From positions 4,776,509-4,840,508 of the forward strand of contig NC_088777.1 in the NCBI RefSeq assembly GCF_954871325.1: DNA of 64,000 nucleotides. Direction: 5' to 3'. A program made the translations under genes and the position numbers. Below, piece by piece: positions 10,152 to 23,587 of this stretch; position 1 is the stretch's first letter; the number at the start of each line of letters is the position of its first letter. The notes beneath the pieces are model-generated. The model had not been told where the DNA came from and made no database searches. It saw only the letters and a program-made list of their open reading frames with translations. The stretch comes from Gordionus sp. m RMFG-2023. Its lineage: Eukaryota; Nematomorpha; Gordioida; Chordodea; Parachordodidae.

Positions 10152-12200
10152 GTAAAAACTCATAAAAAGTGTATAATTGTAACACTATTCCCATCTTTTA
10201 TTTTCTCTTTTTCACGCGAATATATAAGGGAGGGAATGTAAAAAAATTAAAATTCTAAGTAATTCATAAAAAACACTATATTTTTATTGCCCGCTGGTTT
10301 TCTTTTTAAACTCCCATAGGATGTATTTAAATCAGACTTTTATTTTTTTTTAAAATATAATATTTTAATTTTTTATAGCATAATTATTACCTAACCTACC
10401 CGTTGATTATGAATAAAATATAACCTTTTTATTATATATTATGAGTATGATTGATTAATTTTATAATGAATTCATATGAGGAAAATGTTTTTTATTTATA
10501 AGATGGGCGTAAAAGGATATTATTTAGAATTGTTTTAATGAGGTTTAGTGAAAGGAAAGAAGTTTCTATCTGTTTATAAAAAAATGTAATCATAAATTAT
10601 AAGAACTTATTTCAAAAAACATATGCTTATGCAGATAAAAATAAGGAATCAAATGGTAATATTGAAAAGATAAAAAATGAAATTCGTGATTTACTTTTTG
10701 ATTTTAAATCAAGATAAATGTTTAAAAGTTCCATTATTATAATAAAAGTGCATATCCATCCAATACGATTATTAGTTCCGCTTCAAGGTGTAAACATTGA
10801 TAAAATTATAAATTCAGAAAGTACTAAAACTAACACCATATCCAAATCAAATATATACACTGAAATAAGAAAGATGAAATGGATATATTAAACAATTATC
10901 TCTTATTACAGCGTTAAGATTAGCAAAAAATTATTTGAATAAGCTTTACAAAATTTAAGTTTTGATTATATAAAATAATATGATAGAATCTCAAAATTTT
11001 TATTTAAATCAATGATTTAAAAAGTAACATCTGATTTAATTATTTATTAATATTTATAATAACACCCTGACCAGAAATATCATAAAATTTTTTTAAAATT
11101 TTAAGTTCACCCGCTTTTAACATTAATATAATCTAAATGTGATTTTATTTTTTTTAAATAAAATTATGTTTCATTTGCAGATTATGAAATAACTTCTCCA
11201 TTTTTTTTATTGTACAATGATTTTATAAAATTGTTAAATATTATTTTAATATAAAACTTTAAAATTGAATATTAAAAAAATATAAAAAAAATATAAAATG
11301 ATATTTTCTTTATACACCATTTTTAAAAATCTTTCCTCTTCAAATTAAAAAAGTGCACAGAGACTATTTTTAATTTTAAAATAAACATCTATATATTTCT
11401 ACATAATTGTCATTTCATTTTTTTTATTAGAATTTTTCTCATGCAGTAGTGACTTCGAATTCCACTTCTTTTGGCACATTGCTATAGCATGTTATTTTTG
11501 AATTTTTTAGTAAATTAAACGGGAAAATCGGTTCGGATCTTAAAAAAAGTTGCAATATAAGAACGATGTGGGGGAGGAAAAAGGTTAGTTCCATTTATTC
11601 GTGCTCTATACTAGAGACCTGCAACGATTTTTTTTGGCCTGCGACCACCCAAAACTTGGTGGTAATTTTTTTTATTTAGAGTAGACCCCACCTGTGGCTC
11701 GGCCTCTAGCCAAACTGTACTTAAAACAGGTGAACTCTTAATCAAGTTAACTAGATTGCAAAAAGCTTAAAATGAAATTAGGAAATATTATTTTCCACCT
11801 TCTGATTTATAAAAAAACTTTTCATATATTTATTCTATCAAGCAAGAAAGGAAGAATATGAAGGAAATATAACATTACTATTTATTGAGCCATGAACTGG
11901 ACCTTTATTATAATGATCCGAGCCTGCATGACTACTTATACCGCGATCGTGAGTAAGTTGTCTGGTCCAGACTTTTGACTTCTATATAATTAATTTGAGC
12001 AATTAGCATGAAATACCCATCACATAGGGCTAAGGCCCTATTGGAACAGGTGCCTGTTAATTTAAACTAATATTTTAAAATAAATTATCATTGAATTGCT
12101 GTGTTAGTATGACACAGAAATTTTAAAAATTGCTCCCCCCCCCCCGATGACACTGATAAATTCCCCTTTTCCACCTTTAAACAATAAACAAATTCCATAA
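10152..12200. other. AT-rich region downstream of the SPX exons
   Basis: This is probably XPR1 intron. No membrane-spanning XPR1 exon was found. A GC-rich patch at about 11,610-11,715 begins GAGACCTGCAACG and resembles one end of the dispersed GAGACCTGCAG repeat family. The rest is low-complexity. Confidence 0.4.
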
Positions 12201-12431
12201 AATAGGTATAAGTAGACATATGCGCCGACAGTATCGTCGGAGGCGTTTCTTTTTTAGACGCCGCCACAAAAATCGACAACCGCGCGGCGGCGTAAAATAT
12301 TTTTTTAACTTAAATGTTTTATGGAAACACTTTAAAAATAATATTATGTTTATAACTATAATTTAATGATTTTATTAAGTTATAATTATCATGTATAAAT
12401 ATTATTTTATTTATATAGGACATGATAATAA

Positions 12432-14510
12432 TTATCTTTTAGAGTTCAGAGCTAACTCAGCAATGGAAAATACACGCTCGCGGGGTATGCTCGTAGCTGG
12501 AACGCACAGAACCTTTCTAGCGAATATTGATAGTTTAGGAAAATCCAATGCTCTTATCTTTCAAAATCTAAAATAACTTTTATCTCTAAATTATAAGGCG
12601 AAAATAATGAATAACACTCTTTTTCTAGACTAGTTAAATAGTCTTGTTGTTCAAGATTATTGTTATCAGTAGATGAATGTTTCGTAGCCAATGACTGATA
12701 GTCGAATTCTGAAGCAACTTCCGTTGTTTCACATTCAGTTAATTCGTCCGTGTAAGGCAACATAGAGGTAGCGTGTTGACATAAAAATTGCTCCGGAGTA
12801 ATATTTTTTTCTTTAAATATTCATTTACTATGTTTATCGATTGAAAACGAGAATGCAAAAATCCTTCTAACACCTAAGTAAAAAAATAAAATAAAGAGAA
12901 ATAATATAAAAAAAATTATTTTATATATTTTAAAATTTTACCTGAAGATCGGTTATTGATCAAATTTTGTATGCAGATTTTGTTTAAGGGATGCTATAGG
13001 AGGACTATCATACTCTTTTACAATTAAATGCAACAGTTTTTTTTGAAGGTTTTAAGAAAATTTAAAAGTTCATGCAACAATTAAATAGTTTGAGATCAGG
13101 TTTCTCCATTCTATTTAATAAAATATTTATAGTATTTTTGTTAATGCCACTCACACTTTACAGCATTATTAAAATACTATACCAACGTGTAGGCACATTT
13201 AATTTTAAGGTTTTATGTTCTTTCTCATATGATTTTTGATTTGTACTATCATCATCAAACCCCAAACGATCTTCATAAAAAGGATCATTATCATCTAATT
13301 CTAAAATATCCGATGTAAATGATATCGATTCAAAACATTTCCTATTTTCGATATCGTTTATATTTTCAAAATCGGCTGTTTAATCAGGCAACTATAATTT
13401 CTCTCACTTTTTTAATGAGATTTTCTATTTTATTAACTTTTTTTATTCCATCGACTGTCTAGATTATGTAATCCATGCCCCAAACATAAATAATGGTCAT
13501 ATTCTCCTAGTCCAACACTTTTCTTTACGTCCTTCATCCGTAACCATAAATTTTCTTGGACCCTAAATCAAATTCATTTTCAACTTTTTTTATCTCGGAA
13601 AGAATAGTTTCAGCGGTATGTTTTTGAGGGATATGTGTGTCGCCAATGTATAAAATATAATACTAAATTTATTTTTTATTTCGTGTAATATAAAGGTAAT
13701 ATAATTTCGCCGTCTATATTTGTCGTTCCACATATCAAATGTTATAGCTGACATATGTTAGCTTTCATTGATAAATACATATCATCTAATCCACTCTGGT
13801 TAAGTGCTGTTCTATCTAGTAAATCTTTTGTATCTATATAATACCATATTTCATAATAAAAAGTAAATAATGAAAACATTATGCCTTAAAAAATTGTAAA
13901 TGTGGGATGAGATGTATTATTTAAATATTCTATTATAAAATAATTAAATAATTTAACAGTTAAAATAAAAATAAAGATTGCCCTATAAAAAATTATAATG
14001 ATTTTACAAATAACCTTTTAAAAATCTTGCATTCCAGTATTATTTATAGAAGAGAATGACATTAAATCCTTGCAACACATGAGAACATAATTTCTTATAA
14101 GAATCCATTTTTTTTCTTTTATAGGGTCAGTTGTATCTTTTATAATGTTTGAAAAATAATTTTAAATTTGTTTAGAATTTCTTCTTTACATAAGTCATGT
14201 TTGCCAAGTAAATGTTTGTTGTGCTGATATTTTTTGATAAAGATTTGATTGGATAACTAATTAAAAAATTCGCAAATATTTTAAAAATAATCAAAAAATT
14301 TACTTTGAAAATGAATAATTATTTTCATCCTCGCCATCTTTATCAAGTGCTATTTGCTAGCATATATTACAAAAAGACTTTATCTGCAGCAACTCTGGTT
14401 CTATTATTATTTGTGCAAGTTTTTAATATTAAGGATCCAAAATGTTTCCATGCAAAAGAAGGTTTTCTTGCAAGGATATACATTTTGTTACATAATATTG
14501 CAATACCTCC
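12432..14510 (-). pseudogene. hAT transposase, degenerate
   Basis: Recognisable segments lie in the right order on the minus strand. A BED-finger-like piece (SFAWKHFGSL) is at about 14,380-14,480. A mid-region (LSEIKKVENEFDLG) lies near 13,580, and a GHGLHN word with an acidic linker follows at 13,190-13,560. The C-terminal dimerisation block reads LCVPATSIPRERVFSIAEL, ending at a TAA at 12,432-12,434. The last matches the hAT consensus (P.LS..A...L.VPATS..SERVFS.AG). The pieces are in different frames with several stops, so this copy is dead. An acidic stretch at 12,554-12,763 (CETTEVASEFDYQSL) is the usual variable linker before the dimerisation domain. Confidence 0.75.
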
Positions 14511-14591
14511 ATAATTATTTTTGTCCTGGTTTATATATGTTTTATTGACATAAAATAAAAATCATTAATTAAAATTTCCTTATATGATAAA

Positions 14592-14706
14592 AAAATATTG
14601 TATATGATGAGTTGGCATTAAGAAAATATTGTATTTGAAGAGTTGGCATTAAGAAAATATTGTATATGATGAGTTGGCATTAAGAAAATATTGTATTGCT
14701 CCTTAT
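14592..14706. repeat. 31-bp minisatellite, about 3.5 units
   Basis: The unit begins AAAATATTGTATATGATGAG and ends TTGGCATTAAG. The middle unit differs by two bases (TTTGAAG for TATGATG). It lies inside the decayed hAT near its right end. Confidence 0.9.
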
Positions 14707-15149
14707 ATAATAATTGATGGTCTTGTACAAAATATTTAAAACATCAAAAATTAAAAGAATAAAATAGATCATAATATTTCATAATTTTATCCCAACCTAT
14801 CTAGCACGTTGGTAACAGACCTGCCTAAAGTGAGCGAACATATTTATACGGATTGTTACAAATCAAATGTTTTTTATAGCATATAATATTTATTAATTTT
14901 TAAAAAAAATAAAATCGCATTTTTTAATAATTCAAGAAATATTATAATATTTCTTCTAATTACGATTCATAAATAATATATAAAATAAATATTATTGTCA
15001 ATAATAAAAATATGTATCACGCCTCCACGCAGCCGAATTTTTACATCGGCGGGGGTGTGTTGGGCGCTAACACTTTTTGGCGGCGGCGTTAGCGTAGTCA
15101 AAAATCACCGGCAGCGGTGTATTTGACTGGCGGCACGCATTTCTAGATA

Positions 15150-16940
15150 TTAGTTATTTTTATGGCTTAATAAATAATATGAATAGTATTAATAAAAAAA
15201 TAAATAAAATTGAATATTTTTTTATAAGATTACACAATATATAAAATAAGATAAAATACTAAAACTTTTAATTAAGCAACTGCACCAAAAATTTGCGCAT
15301 ATAAAATACTTGCTGAGATTTTGGCAGTCGCATTTTGAACCTCCTTCAATCAGGATTTATTAACGATTTTTTAAATTTCATTTAAGTTTTTTTTAGGCAA
15401 GAATCATAAATTATTTTATCAATTATTTGAAGGCTTAACATAAATTACTCTAAAAATTCGGCGGATCCACAAGACTGTTGAAAAATCTCCCATCCCCATT
15501 CTTCCTTTCAAAATTAAACTATTAGTTCTTTAACTATCTTAAAAATAATGCTAGTTAACCAACTCATTTATTTCTTTAACTTTTTAACGTTATTTTATTT
15601 ATTACATACCCCTTTCCCCTAAGCGCTTTTTACCGAATTTGTTAACGAGTTATTATTTAAAACATAGAATATAGGTTGACCATGGCCAGCGCAAACCAAC
15701 CCGTAAATAATTTTTATCGAGTTTTCGGCCCTGCGCGAGATTATTTTTGTTCGGCTCGTAAAAAATATTTTGTACAAGTTGTTTGACCCGGCACATAATA
15801 ATTTATGAAGGAAGATACATAATTATCTTAATTTAGCCTTAAAATTTTTCGCAAGATAAATCTTTATAGCTTCGAGCCCTGTCTAAAATATTTTGAAATT
15901 TTTAGACCCATTACCGAATTCTTATTTTTAAACTAGCCATCCCAATCTTTGTAATTAAAAAAATATAAACACCTGCCTTTGCCTCTTACCTCGGAAATTG
16001 AATAACAATTTATGTTTTGACACCGGTTACCTTTGCAAGCAATGGCTAGAATGAACGTATGGTGATGATAGTAATTTTGGCAACTGTTTTCTTCTTTATC
16101 TCTATAATAATGATAATATTATAATAATACGGAGGATCTCGAGAATCATTTAGCTTAGAACAAACAAGGATTTACAGGGGCACACGATACCGACTTCCAA
16201 AGACAAAAATTAATTTAAAAAAAAACAAAACAGAAAATAAGCTCTCACTTTACAATTATAGGGATCTTAGTTACCTGTGAAACATGACACACCATATAGA
16301 CATAACGCTAACTTCCTCAAAGAAATATTTACCAAAGGCATAAGAATTATTTTCTTATCTTAAATAATCTAACCAGGCATCAGGTACATTATTATAATTG
16401 TTATAGCTCTATTACATGACCTTACAATTTTTTAACACTATTCTGCCGGCAACGGAACTAATAAATCACTTCTTTCTTACTCTCTTCTTTACAATGCTAG
16501 CTAACTTAATATCACACACTATAATTAAACGGGTATACATCATGTTTAGGATCTTTATATTAGTGAATATACATGCTGCACGCCACAACTCCTAGTGGGT
16601 GATTAAATTGCACTTCGTGCAATTTCTGGCATGGTGAATGAATGAATTTAAAAAATATATAAATTATTTTTTATTTATATCACATAAATCTAGTGAACAA
16701 AAAAAAAATTATATTTACTTTCGTTTAGCATAAAATTTTATAAAGAACTAAACTATAATTATAAAGTATTTTAAAAAAAGTTATAAATTCGCAACATGGA
16801 GATATTAATTAAATTATTGAAATATTAATTATGGGAACTTGTAGTCCCACCTCCGTTTTTATAGAATAAGGTTTTATTTGATTTTTGTGGTTTGATTTAA
16901 ATATTTATTCCTCTAACTACCCACATCTCAGTAATTATTT
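15150..16940. other. Non-coding stretch with a GC-rich repeat copy
   Basis: At 15,670-15,930 lies a degenerate member of the dispersed GC-rich family (GACCATGGCCAGCGC, CGGCCCTGCGCGAG, TTTGACCCGGCAC). The stretch 16,000-16,560 is somewhat richer in GC, but I found no splice-flanked open reading frame there. At 16,600-16,640 there is a short hairpin-forming pair (TTGCACTTCG/CGTGCAATTTC). Confidence 0.4.
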
Positions 16941-16959
16941 TTCCCAAGGCATTAAGACA

Positions 16960-17093
16960 TGGACACCATCTTAGTGTATTAGGAGCAAATCTATTTCTTC
17001 TTTTGTCGCTGTATCACAGGCGCGCAAAGAAACACGTTCACTAGGCACAGAAGAAGCTTGTGCGCTTAGATAATCTATAGCCATAGATGGAAA
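16960..17093 (-). pseudogene. hAT transposase C-terminal (dimerisation) remnant
   Basis: The minus strand reads FPSMAIDYLSAQASSVPSER followed by VF, then T-rich wording and LLLIH. This is the signature of the hAT C-terminal dimerisation domain (A.DYL.I.ASSVP.ERVFS). Only this part is recognisable and the rest of the transposase is gone. It belongs to a different hAT lineage from the 12-15 kb copy, which has VPATSIPRER. Confidence 0.75.
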
Positions 17094-18415
17094 ATAAAAT
17101 ACATGGATAATTGAATTAAATTTTTTAAGATATTTCCGACGTTGATTAAAGTTCGTAAAAAATATTCATATTTATTTTCTACATTTTCCTTACCAGAATT
17201 AATCTTGCAATAATATAAAATAATTGTATACCCTTTCAAAGACGGTTCCGACAGATATATCGTTATCTCATCGGAGGGTTGCTCGATTGTCGATGATTAT
17301 AATTTAAATACGTGCGCCGACTTTGTTAGACTGTTTCGGTGAAACATAACCATTTAACTATACCCCCGATTATTCGTTAACTATTTTTACTTGAGGATAA
17401 GTTGTTTAAATCTATTATAAAAAAAATACCTATTTTAAAAAGGAAGGTAATTATTAATGTATTGTTTAGCCGGTTAGGATAATCTTCATATTTTTTTTTA
17501 AAAAAGGAAGACGCCTCTATCTTTATTCACGGATCAAGCATGGTACATATGTTCATAGGGAAATAATCAAATTTTTTAATATATTTACTACATTTTTTTT
17601 ATTCTTACTTTGAATAACCTATATTATACAAAGAGGTAAAGGCATAGCCAAAGCCTCAATATATACTATCCAAATATACTATGCTTAATGCCTTGTTGAC
17701 GTTTTACATAGCTTCTTTAATATTTATTATGATATAACTAAAAAATCTCCTTTGTTAAAAGATAGAAATGTGATAGAAAAGATTCTATTTGTTTTAAAAT
17801 ATTAAAATCCACGATATTCAGATCTCAGTCTTATATATGTAGTGGAATATTGCACAGAGCATCTATTTCCTTCAAATAAAAATTCTATAAGTGAATACAT
17901 AATTTATACAAAAATACTGTATCATAATTTATTTTGAGAAAAATATTTATGATTAAGCATTTAATTCTAATATCCAATAAATAATGCAATTGCAATTTCA
18001 ATGGTAAATACTATGTACTTCATAAACTCTTTGCAGCATAAGAAATGTGCTATTCCACCTAGTTTGGCAAGGTAAAGGAATAGTCACATTTTTGACGTTA
18101 TTCCTCGAAATTCATTAAAAATTTTATCCCACCGATGAAGTTTTGCAACAATTTCCCAATTTTACACAATTTTCCAACCCTTCTAAAACTATGAGATTTA
18201 TTATATGGGCCGGGCATCTAATATTAATAAGAAGTTTTAAGGTGGTGTAATGTATTAATATAAATATAAATTGTATATTGTTGCTTTGGTTTTAACTTTT
18301 AAGCTACAATTTATTGTAATAGATTAAATAAATAAATGATTTTTTTAAAGTATATATGAATATATATTTTCTTATTATAAACATATAATATATTTTATTA
18401 CATTAAATAAATCAC

Positions 18416-18715
18416 TTATTTCATTTCAGTGGCGTCTTTATCCCTCTGCGATTTTAGAATTTTCGAAGTCGCAAGTATATTCGGAACATTATCATGTGTT
18501 ATAAAAAACACGTTATCAAATAATTTATAGTTTTTTAGGCATTCATATATTAAATTAGCCGCATCGGTGGCTTTATGGGGATGTAGAAAATATATCATCA
18601 AGAAATATGTTTATCATTTTAAAATCTCTGATAGAATGGGCAGTGATCGATCAGTAAGACATGCCATTTAATTCTGACCAAGGATCTGTCATTATTGATA
18701 TGTCGTATTTAAAAT
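18416..18715 (-). pseudogene. hAT transposase central-domain remnant
   Basis: The minus strand has IMTDPWSELNGMSY then SITAHSIRDF, which matches the hAT motif (TD.WTS.NG..Y...TAH.I) around the first catalytic aspartate. In a shifted frame this is followed by HKATDAANLIYECLKNYKL and VFFITHDNVPNI, matching the second catalytic region (iTHDNA.N). At least one frameshift and a stop separate the two. Confidence 0.75.
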
Positions 18716-19504
18716 CTTGGAAATAATTTACAATTTTATATTGACATCTATCATCTATCAAATATTTTTTTTAGTTTTTCCTTGTTTTCCTTGTCTCATA
18801 ATCTGGTATGAGTCTAACCCTAGAGCTGCGGTTATAACAGTGAATTTCGACCAGGATGCATTTACATTTGATAATATATTTCGGAGTTTTCCGATTCAAA
18901 TATTTTGATGGGGAGATTATCCCTATGTTAAATTATAATGTTTCACATTAATAACCGTATTTTCGGTAGATGTTATTAGTGTTTTCGATGTGGAATTGTA
19001 ATCTTTATTTTAATTAATATTCAAGGCCGAATGTTTTAAATGGATATGTCTTTTTAGGTTACCTAATAAATAGATTTTTATTTTATATTATTTAATAATA
19101 AATAAAAATATCTGCAAATTTCATAATAATTAGCTTTTAACACGAGCCTGTTTTTACTAGGTACTACCATGACAATAGACTCAAATACCGCAATTTCGGA
19201 AGATCCTTTTAAGAGTAAATTGAAACTCTGGTTATTATTTTTGCGAATAAAGGATTAAATCATATAGGGCATTAGATAATGTTTCAAGTTACAAAAATGT
19301 GTTATCTGTATCTTGAACTATTTAAAAGTATATTTTAACTCTAATGTTTTTAAATAAAAATATGAATTTTATATTATCATTAATAAAATTATTATATACA
19401 TGAAATTTTAGAATATATTTTTTTATACCTCAATAAAAAAAAAATGATATTATTTTTAACTATACACAATAATAATTATTTTTATTCGTAAAATTGTAAA
19501 AACT

Positions 19505-20576
19505 CAAAGTTGTTTTTCAAAACTCCTTATTAAAATTGGGGAGCGGGAGCTAGCTCCTGTTAGGGCTGGAGTGGAGGAGCGCCGCTCAACCGCTCCTTTA
19601 AATTTAATGTATAAATTAAATTATTTTTTAAATATTAATAATATTTATTAATTAAAATTCAATAAAAATGAAATTTTATTTAATTTAAATTTATCCATTA
19701 TTAAATGTTTAGCCGAGTTTTATATTGGTTTTTCATCTAATCATTTTAAATATTAAACATCAAGTTTTCCTTTTTATATTGAAAATTTTTTGGAAAATCT
19801 TGTAAGTCATATTAATATTCATTTTATAGATATATAATAAAAAATAGTTTTAGATATTATGGATTTAGAGATAGTAGATAAAGAAATCGAATTTCCATTT
19901 CCATCTTACAAAAAATATTTTAAACTTCTAAAAGATGTTGATCCAAATGATCAAACAAATTTAAGGGCAAAATGTCTTTTGTGTTTAAATAAAACTATTT
20001 AAGAGCAGCTTCAATCTAAAAAAGCATCTAAAAGTAAAAAATCTTTCTTTTAAGTACAAATTGATTTGGAAGATTTTTTTGGATTCCATGAAATTGATCA
20101 TCAGGAAGATAATATATTGGACAAATATTTTTTAAATAATGATACCAAAATTACTATTTTTGATAAATTTCCTGAACTAAATATCTTTATTTAATACAAT
20201 ACCCCGCTTCCCTCTAGTGTTCCTGTGGAGTGCCTATTTAGTATTGCAAAACAGGTCTTAGGAGAGAGGCGTGGATGTTTGTTAGATTCTAATTTAGAAA
20301 ATTTATTACTTTTAAAAGCTAATTAAAGATTATAAATATTTTGATAGATCGTTTAATATAAATAAAGCTTTTGGATAAAAAATATATGATCTTGTTTTGT
20401 GTACCTTCTAAAAAAACGAAAATCAAAGGAGCGGTTATGGAGTGGCACTCCATTACTTGGAGGGAGCTAGCTCCCCTTTAAAAATGTAGTAGCGGAAGCG
20501 GGAGCTAGCTCCTTTTAAGAAGGTAAGAGCGGGAGCGGGAGTTAGCTACTTTTAAAAAGGAGCGTTAACAACTCTG
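19505..20576 (+). mobile_element. hAT element, family A (GGAGCTAGCTCC), complete ends
   Basis: The element is flanked by a perfect 8-bp target duplication (taaaaact at 19,497-19,504 and 20,577-20,584). The right end reads GTTAACAACTCTG; the left end is a mutated CAAAGTTGTT. Both ends carry repeats of the palindrome GGAGCTAGCTCC within ~100 bp. Inside, the plus strand has an N-terminal finger piece (FPFPSYKKYFKLLKD, CLLCLNK) and the C-terminal dimerisation block (PVECLFSIAKQVLGERRG, then LENLLLLKAN), so the centre of the transposase has been deleted. It is a non-autonomous deletion derivative. A second copy lies at 58,119-59,331. Confidence 0.9.
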
Positions 20577-21540
20577 TAAAAACTAAATAAAATTTAAACT
20601 CTTACTTTGTCCATTTACACTTGTTTAACTAACTTAAACGGAGATAATATAAAATATAATTTAAATTAAATTAAATTAAGCAAAATAGAAATAACCCATG
20701 GAAAATTAACAATACTTAATCATAATTTCTCTTAGACGGAACTTGTCCCAAGGCTGGGCAAAGTCCCCTTGGATCAATCCTAGCTTTATCACTAATACTA
20801 TTATATAAATTAAACTCTTTAGCTGATAATCTTATTTATTTTTGCTGCTTTATCATAAATCAAAAGAAAATATTTGCTTCTTTCTATAAAATTAGTTTTT
20901 TGATATTTGTTAGTCTTACCATCTAACTGGATAAAAAATTAAAATAAAATAGGATTAAGTGTTGAAACTAGAAGGTAATGACTGCATTATTATTCAAGAG
21001 GATATAACCGCGGGGCTAGGCAGTACTGGCATCTACTTAAACAAAAAGAAAAACTTAAAGTAAATTTTTTAAAACATGTTTAAATTGAATAATATATAAA
21101 GGTTTATACTCCAGGTACATTTATTATAGACTGTGATAAAATTCATACATATAGTATGAACTGACCTTTAACCTTTAGTTATACGAGAAAAACATTTTTA
21201 TTTATATTTGTTAAAAAAATTGCGAGCCTAATCAACATATTTACGAGGTATTTCATATTTTTAAGTGTTTGGTCATATAATTTTTAATTACATAAATTTT
21301 TATCAATTCTTTATTGTAAATGTGAATTAATATCATGAGTTATTTTTTTGAGTAAAGTTTTTCCGATTAAACTGTTCAATTTATTTAGAAAGAACAGAAA
21401 TATTCCAGATGAATTTCAAGACGCTCTGTATTATTTTATTTTACGGTAAGAATTAATTATATTATATTATACTATATATCTTGTTTTTGTTTAATGTATT
21501 TTTCACGATATTATATTAAGTATATTTATCGGAGACATGC
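20577..21540. other. AT-rich spacer
   Basis: No gene or element recognised. One short GC-richer spot at 21,005-21,035 (ACCGCGGGGCTAGGCAG) is unassigned. Confidence 0.4.
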
Positions 21541-21544
21541 AGAA

Positions 21545-21835
21545 ATATCATTTATATGGCCCGGCCTAGATTTTTTTTTTCTAAATTTTTTTTCGGCTTG
21601 GCCCGGTTCATTTTTAATATTTTATTTATTTTTAATTTTTATAGCTAATAATGGCGATTTAAAATATTTAGTTTTAAAATATATTGCCAGGCATTAGGTA
21701 TTTTTTTTTAAAAAATTTTTAGGCTCAGCCCGGATATTTTTTTTAAAAAAAATTACAAGCGGATATATATAAAAAAATTAAAATAAGGCTCGACCCATGT
21801 ACTCGAGCCGGTAGGGGCAGAGTCTGCAAGTCTCT
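21545..21835. repeat. Dispersed GC-rich repeat J (CCCGGCC)
   Basis: The stretch starts near GGCCCGGCCTAG, has GCTTGGCCCGGTTC and TCAGCCCGG inside, and ends at GCAAGTCTCTG. A core word (AGCTAATA.TGGCGATTTAAA) recurs in the copy at 40,043-40,240 and inverted in the copy at 54,350-54,559. The ends resemble CAGAGACCTGCAGG and its complement, a hAT-like terminus. Confidence 0.65.
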
Positions 21836-21849
21836 GATATTTATTAAAG

Positions 21850-22860
21850 AATTATTTTAGATCTGATTGGTCTGATCTAATAAAACTAACTCTGATTGGT
21901 CTGGCCAGATCTTTTTAAAATTTCCGTTTGAACCGGGTCAAACTTGGGTGGGTCCGAGACTTGGTCGGATTGGAATCCCGATCAAAAATTTTAACTATTT
22001 GTCTTCTTAATATTTTTTATAAATATTCTTACAGGATTCGAAATAAGAACTAATAGGAATTCTCTCTTAATAATAGTTCAGATCCGTAGGCATACTCATC
22101 CAAGGTGGGGAATTTCATAAAATTATTTTAAGCTAATAGCCACCCCCCTCCCCCAATTCCTACTGATAAATATAATATTTTATTCAAACGATAGAAAGCT
22201 GTACCTTCGGTCTTCCGACTATATTTATGTGGAAAGTGACCCAACCTCCCTTTTGCAAAACTTAAACTCTAGCTACGTCTAAGTTCTATTCGGACTGGAC
22301 TTGGATTTCCGAAAAAAGGTCCGATCGATCGGACAAACATATTTTTTGATTTTTCTTCGGATCGGGCCGCTGAAAAAACAGGCTCAATGTAGGATTAAAA
22401 TTAACTTAGGACCTCAGAATTTTTTTTTTAAACGAGCTAAAAGCCAGATAATTTCCTTTTCAAAGTTTTTCTCAAATTATAAATGGCATATACTGAGATC
22501 TTTATTTAAACACTATAATATAATTATCATTACATAGATATAAATAACGAAATATATGTTGGATCAGTCTACGTTTTCTGGTATAACAGCTAGTCTTCTT
22601 CCACTAATGGAATGACAACTTACCGATTTTTTTTTTAAAGTCGAAAGTTCTACAAGGTCCTAGCTTAGCATAAACTACTCTTTAATCCGCTCCTCGTATG
22701 ATGATCTAACGGATCTAGATCATGGGATTGAGCAGATTTTATAAATTTTGAGTTAATTAGCCAAATCAAAAACTTTAGGCTCAACTCGAATTTTTTAAAA
22801 AAAAAAAATTATAGGAAGGAAATATCAAATTAAAAATATTTATTTTATTTTAAATATTCT
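21850..22860. other. Non-coding stretch with GC-rich degenerate repeats
   Basis: Two patches (about 21,860-22,000 and 22,290-22,400) carry GGGTCCGAGAC, GGTCCGATCGATCGGAC and GATCGGGCCGC. They may be further degenerate members of the dispersed GC-rich repeats or a separate TCGGA-rich family. The open frame across 22,301-22,537 is a by-product. No host exon supported. Confidence 0.4.
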
Positions 22861-23258
22861 ACAATAACTTTGATATGATAATGACGTTTATCAATTTTAT
22901 TTATTACCGGGGGTGGTGGAGTGGCTATATATTCGGGGTTGTCCCTCTAGTTTCATGGCAAGGTAAGAAATATGGGGCAATTGCTGATAAAAAAAGAAGG
23001 CGTGAAAATCAGTTCCCACCGATCCACGATAGTTTTAAAGTAAAACTCCCCCCCCCCCTCGTCAATCAGTGCACAGGTCTCCCTATTCCCTACTCCATAA
23101 AATTTTTTTATTCCTTTTCCCCTGAGCTTTTGAAATATATATTGGGGCAGATTGCCCCCCCCCCCTCCACTCACCCTCTCACGTTTATTTAGACACTGAT
23201 GACTAGTATTTATGTGTATACAAGTAAATTTTATATTTCTATTTATTCAAAAATATAG

Positions 23259-23459
23259 TGGGCCCTTCTTGGCCCCCTCGTGTGAAAAGCTATTCTGGCT
23301 ATTGGCCATTAGATAAATCAAAGCAAAGCTCTAAAACTATGGCACGCGAGATAAATCTGACCTGTGAATCGTACTTGGAACTCAGTTTTCCTCTTAATAT
23401 TTCGAATTATACTGAAGATCATAGAATTAGAAAGTACGATATGTTGATAAAGATCTTAG
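23259..23459 (+). CDS. Candidate internal exon, unknown protein
   Basis: An acceptor (ttcaaaaatatag, ending 23,258) and a donor (TTAG|gtaaaa at 23,460) bound an open run of about 67 codons. It includes GPSWPPRVKSYSGYWPLDKS, TMAREINLTCESYLEL, FPLNISNYTEDHRIRKYDML. Codon use is clearly more balanced than in neighbouring DNA, with many G/C-ending codons, which favours a real host exon. Length is 201 nt and it would leave phase 1. I do not recognise the family and found no adjoining exon. A good donor AAG|gtaaga at 22,963 may belong to the same gene, but its exon start is unclear. Confidence 0.5.
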
Positions 23460-23587
23460 GTAAAAAAAAACAAAAAAATTGTGTTTCTACTCAAAATTAA
23501 ATAGATTATCTCAGATTAACTATGCATAAAAGTCTTTAAAATTAAATCTTATTAAATATATAAAATTCAAACAACAGTAATTAACTA

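Larger units (their letters stand above)
12210..15146 (-). mobile_element. Decayed hAT transposon with GCGGCGGCG-rich ends
   Basis: GC-rich flanks stand out in this A/T background: 12,216-12,297 (GCGCCGACAG, then ACGCCGCCAC and GCGGCGGCGT) and 15,015-15,146 (GGCGGCGGCGTT, then GGCGGCACGCAT). Read inward on opposite strands they share ACGCCGCC-type words and loosely similar tips, as expected of subterminal inverted repeats. No exact target duplication could be fixed, so the limits are approximate. The interior encodes hAT transposase remnants on the minus strand (separate entry). Confidence 0.55.

Noticed and set aside
14592-14706. CRISPR-like array
   Set aside because: Units are directly adjacent with no unique spacers, in a eukaryotic context; a minisatellite.
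22875-23192. 105-codon plus-strand open stretch and its minus-strand shadow
   Set aside because: It runs through two poly-C tracts and shows no family wording; homopolymers commonly keep frames open.
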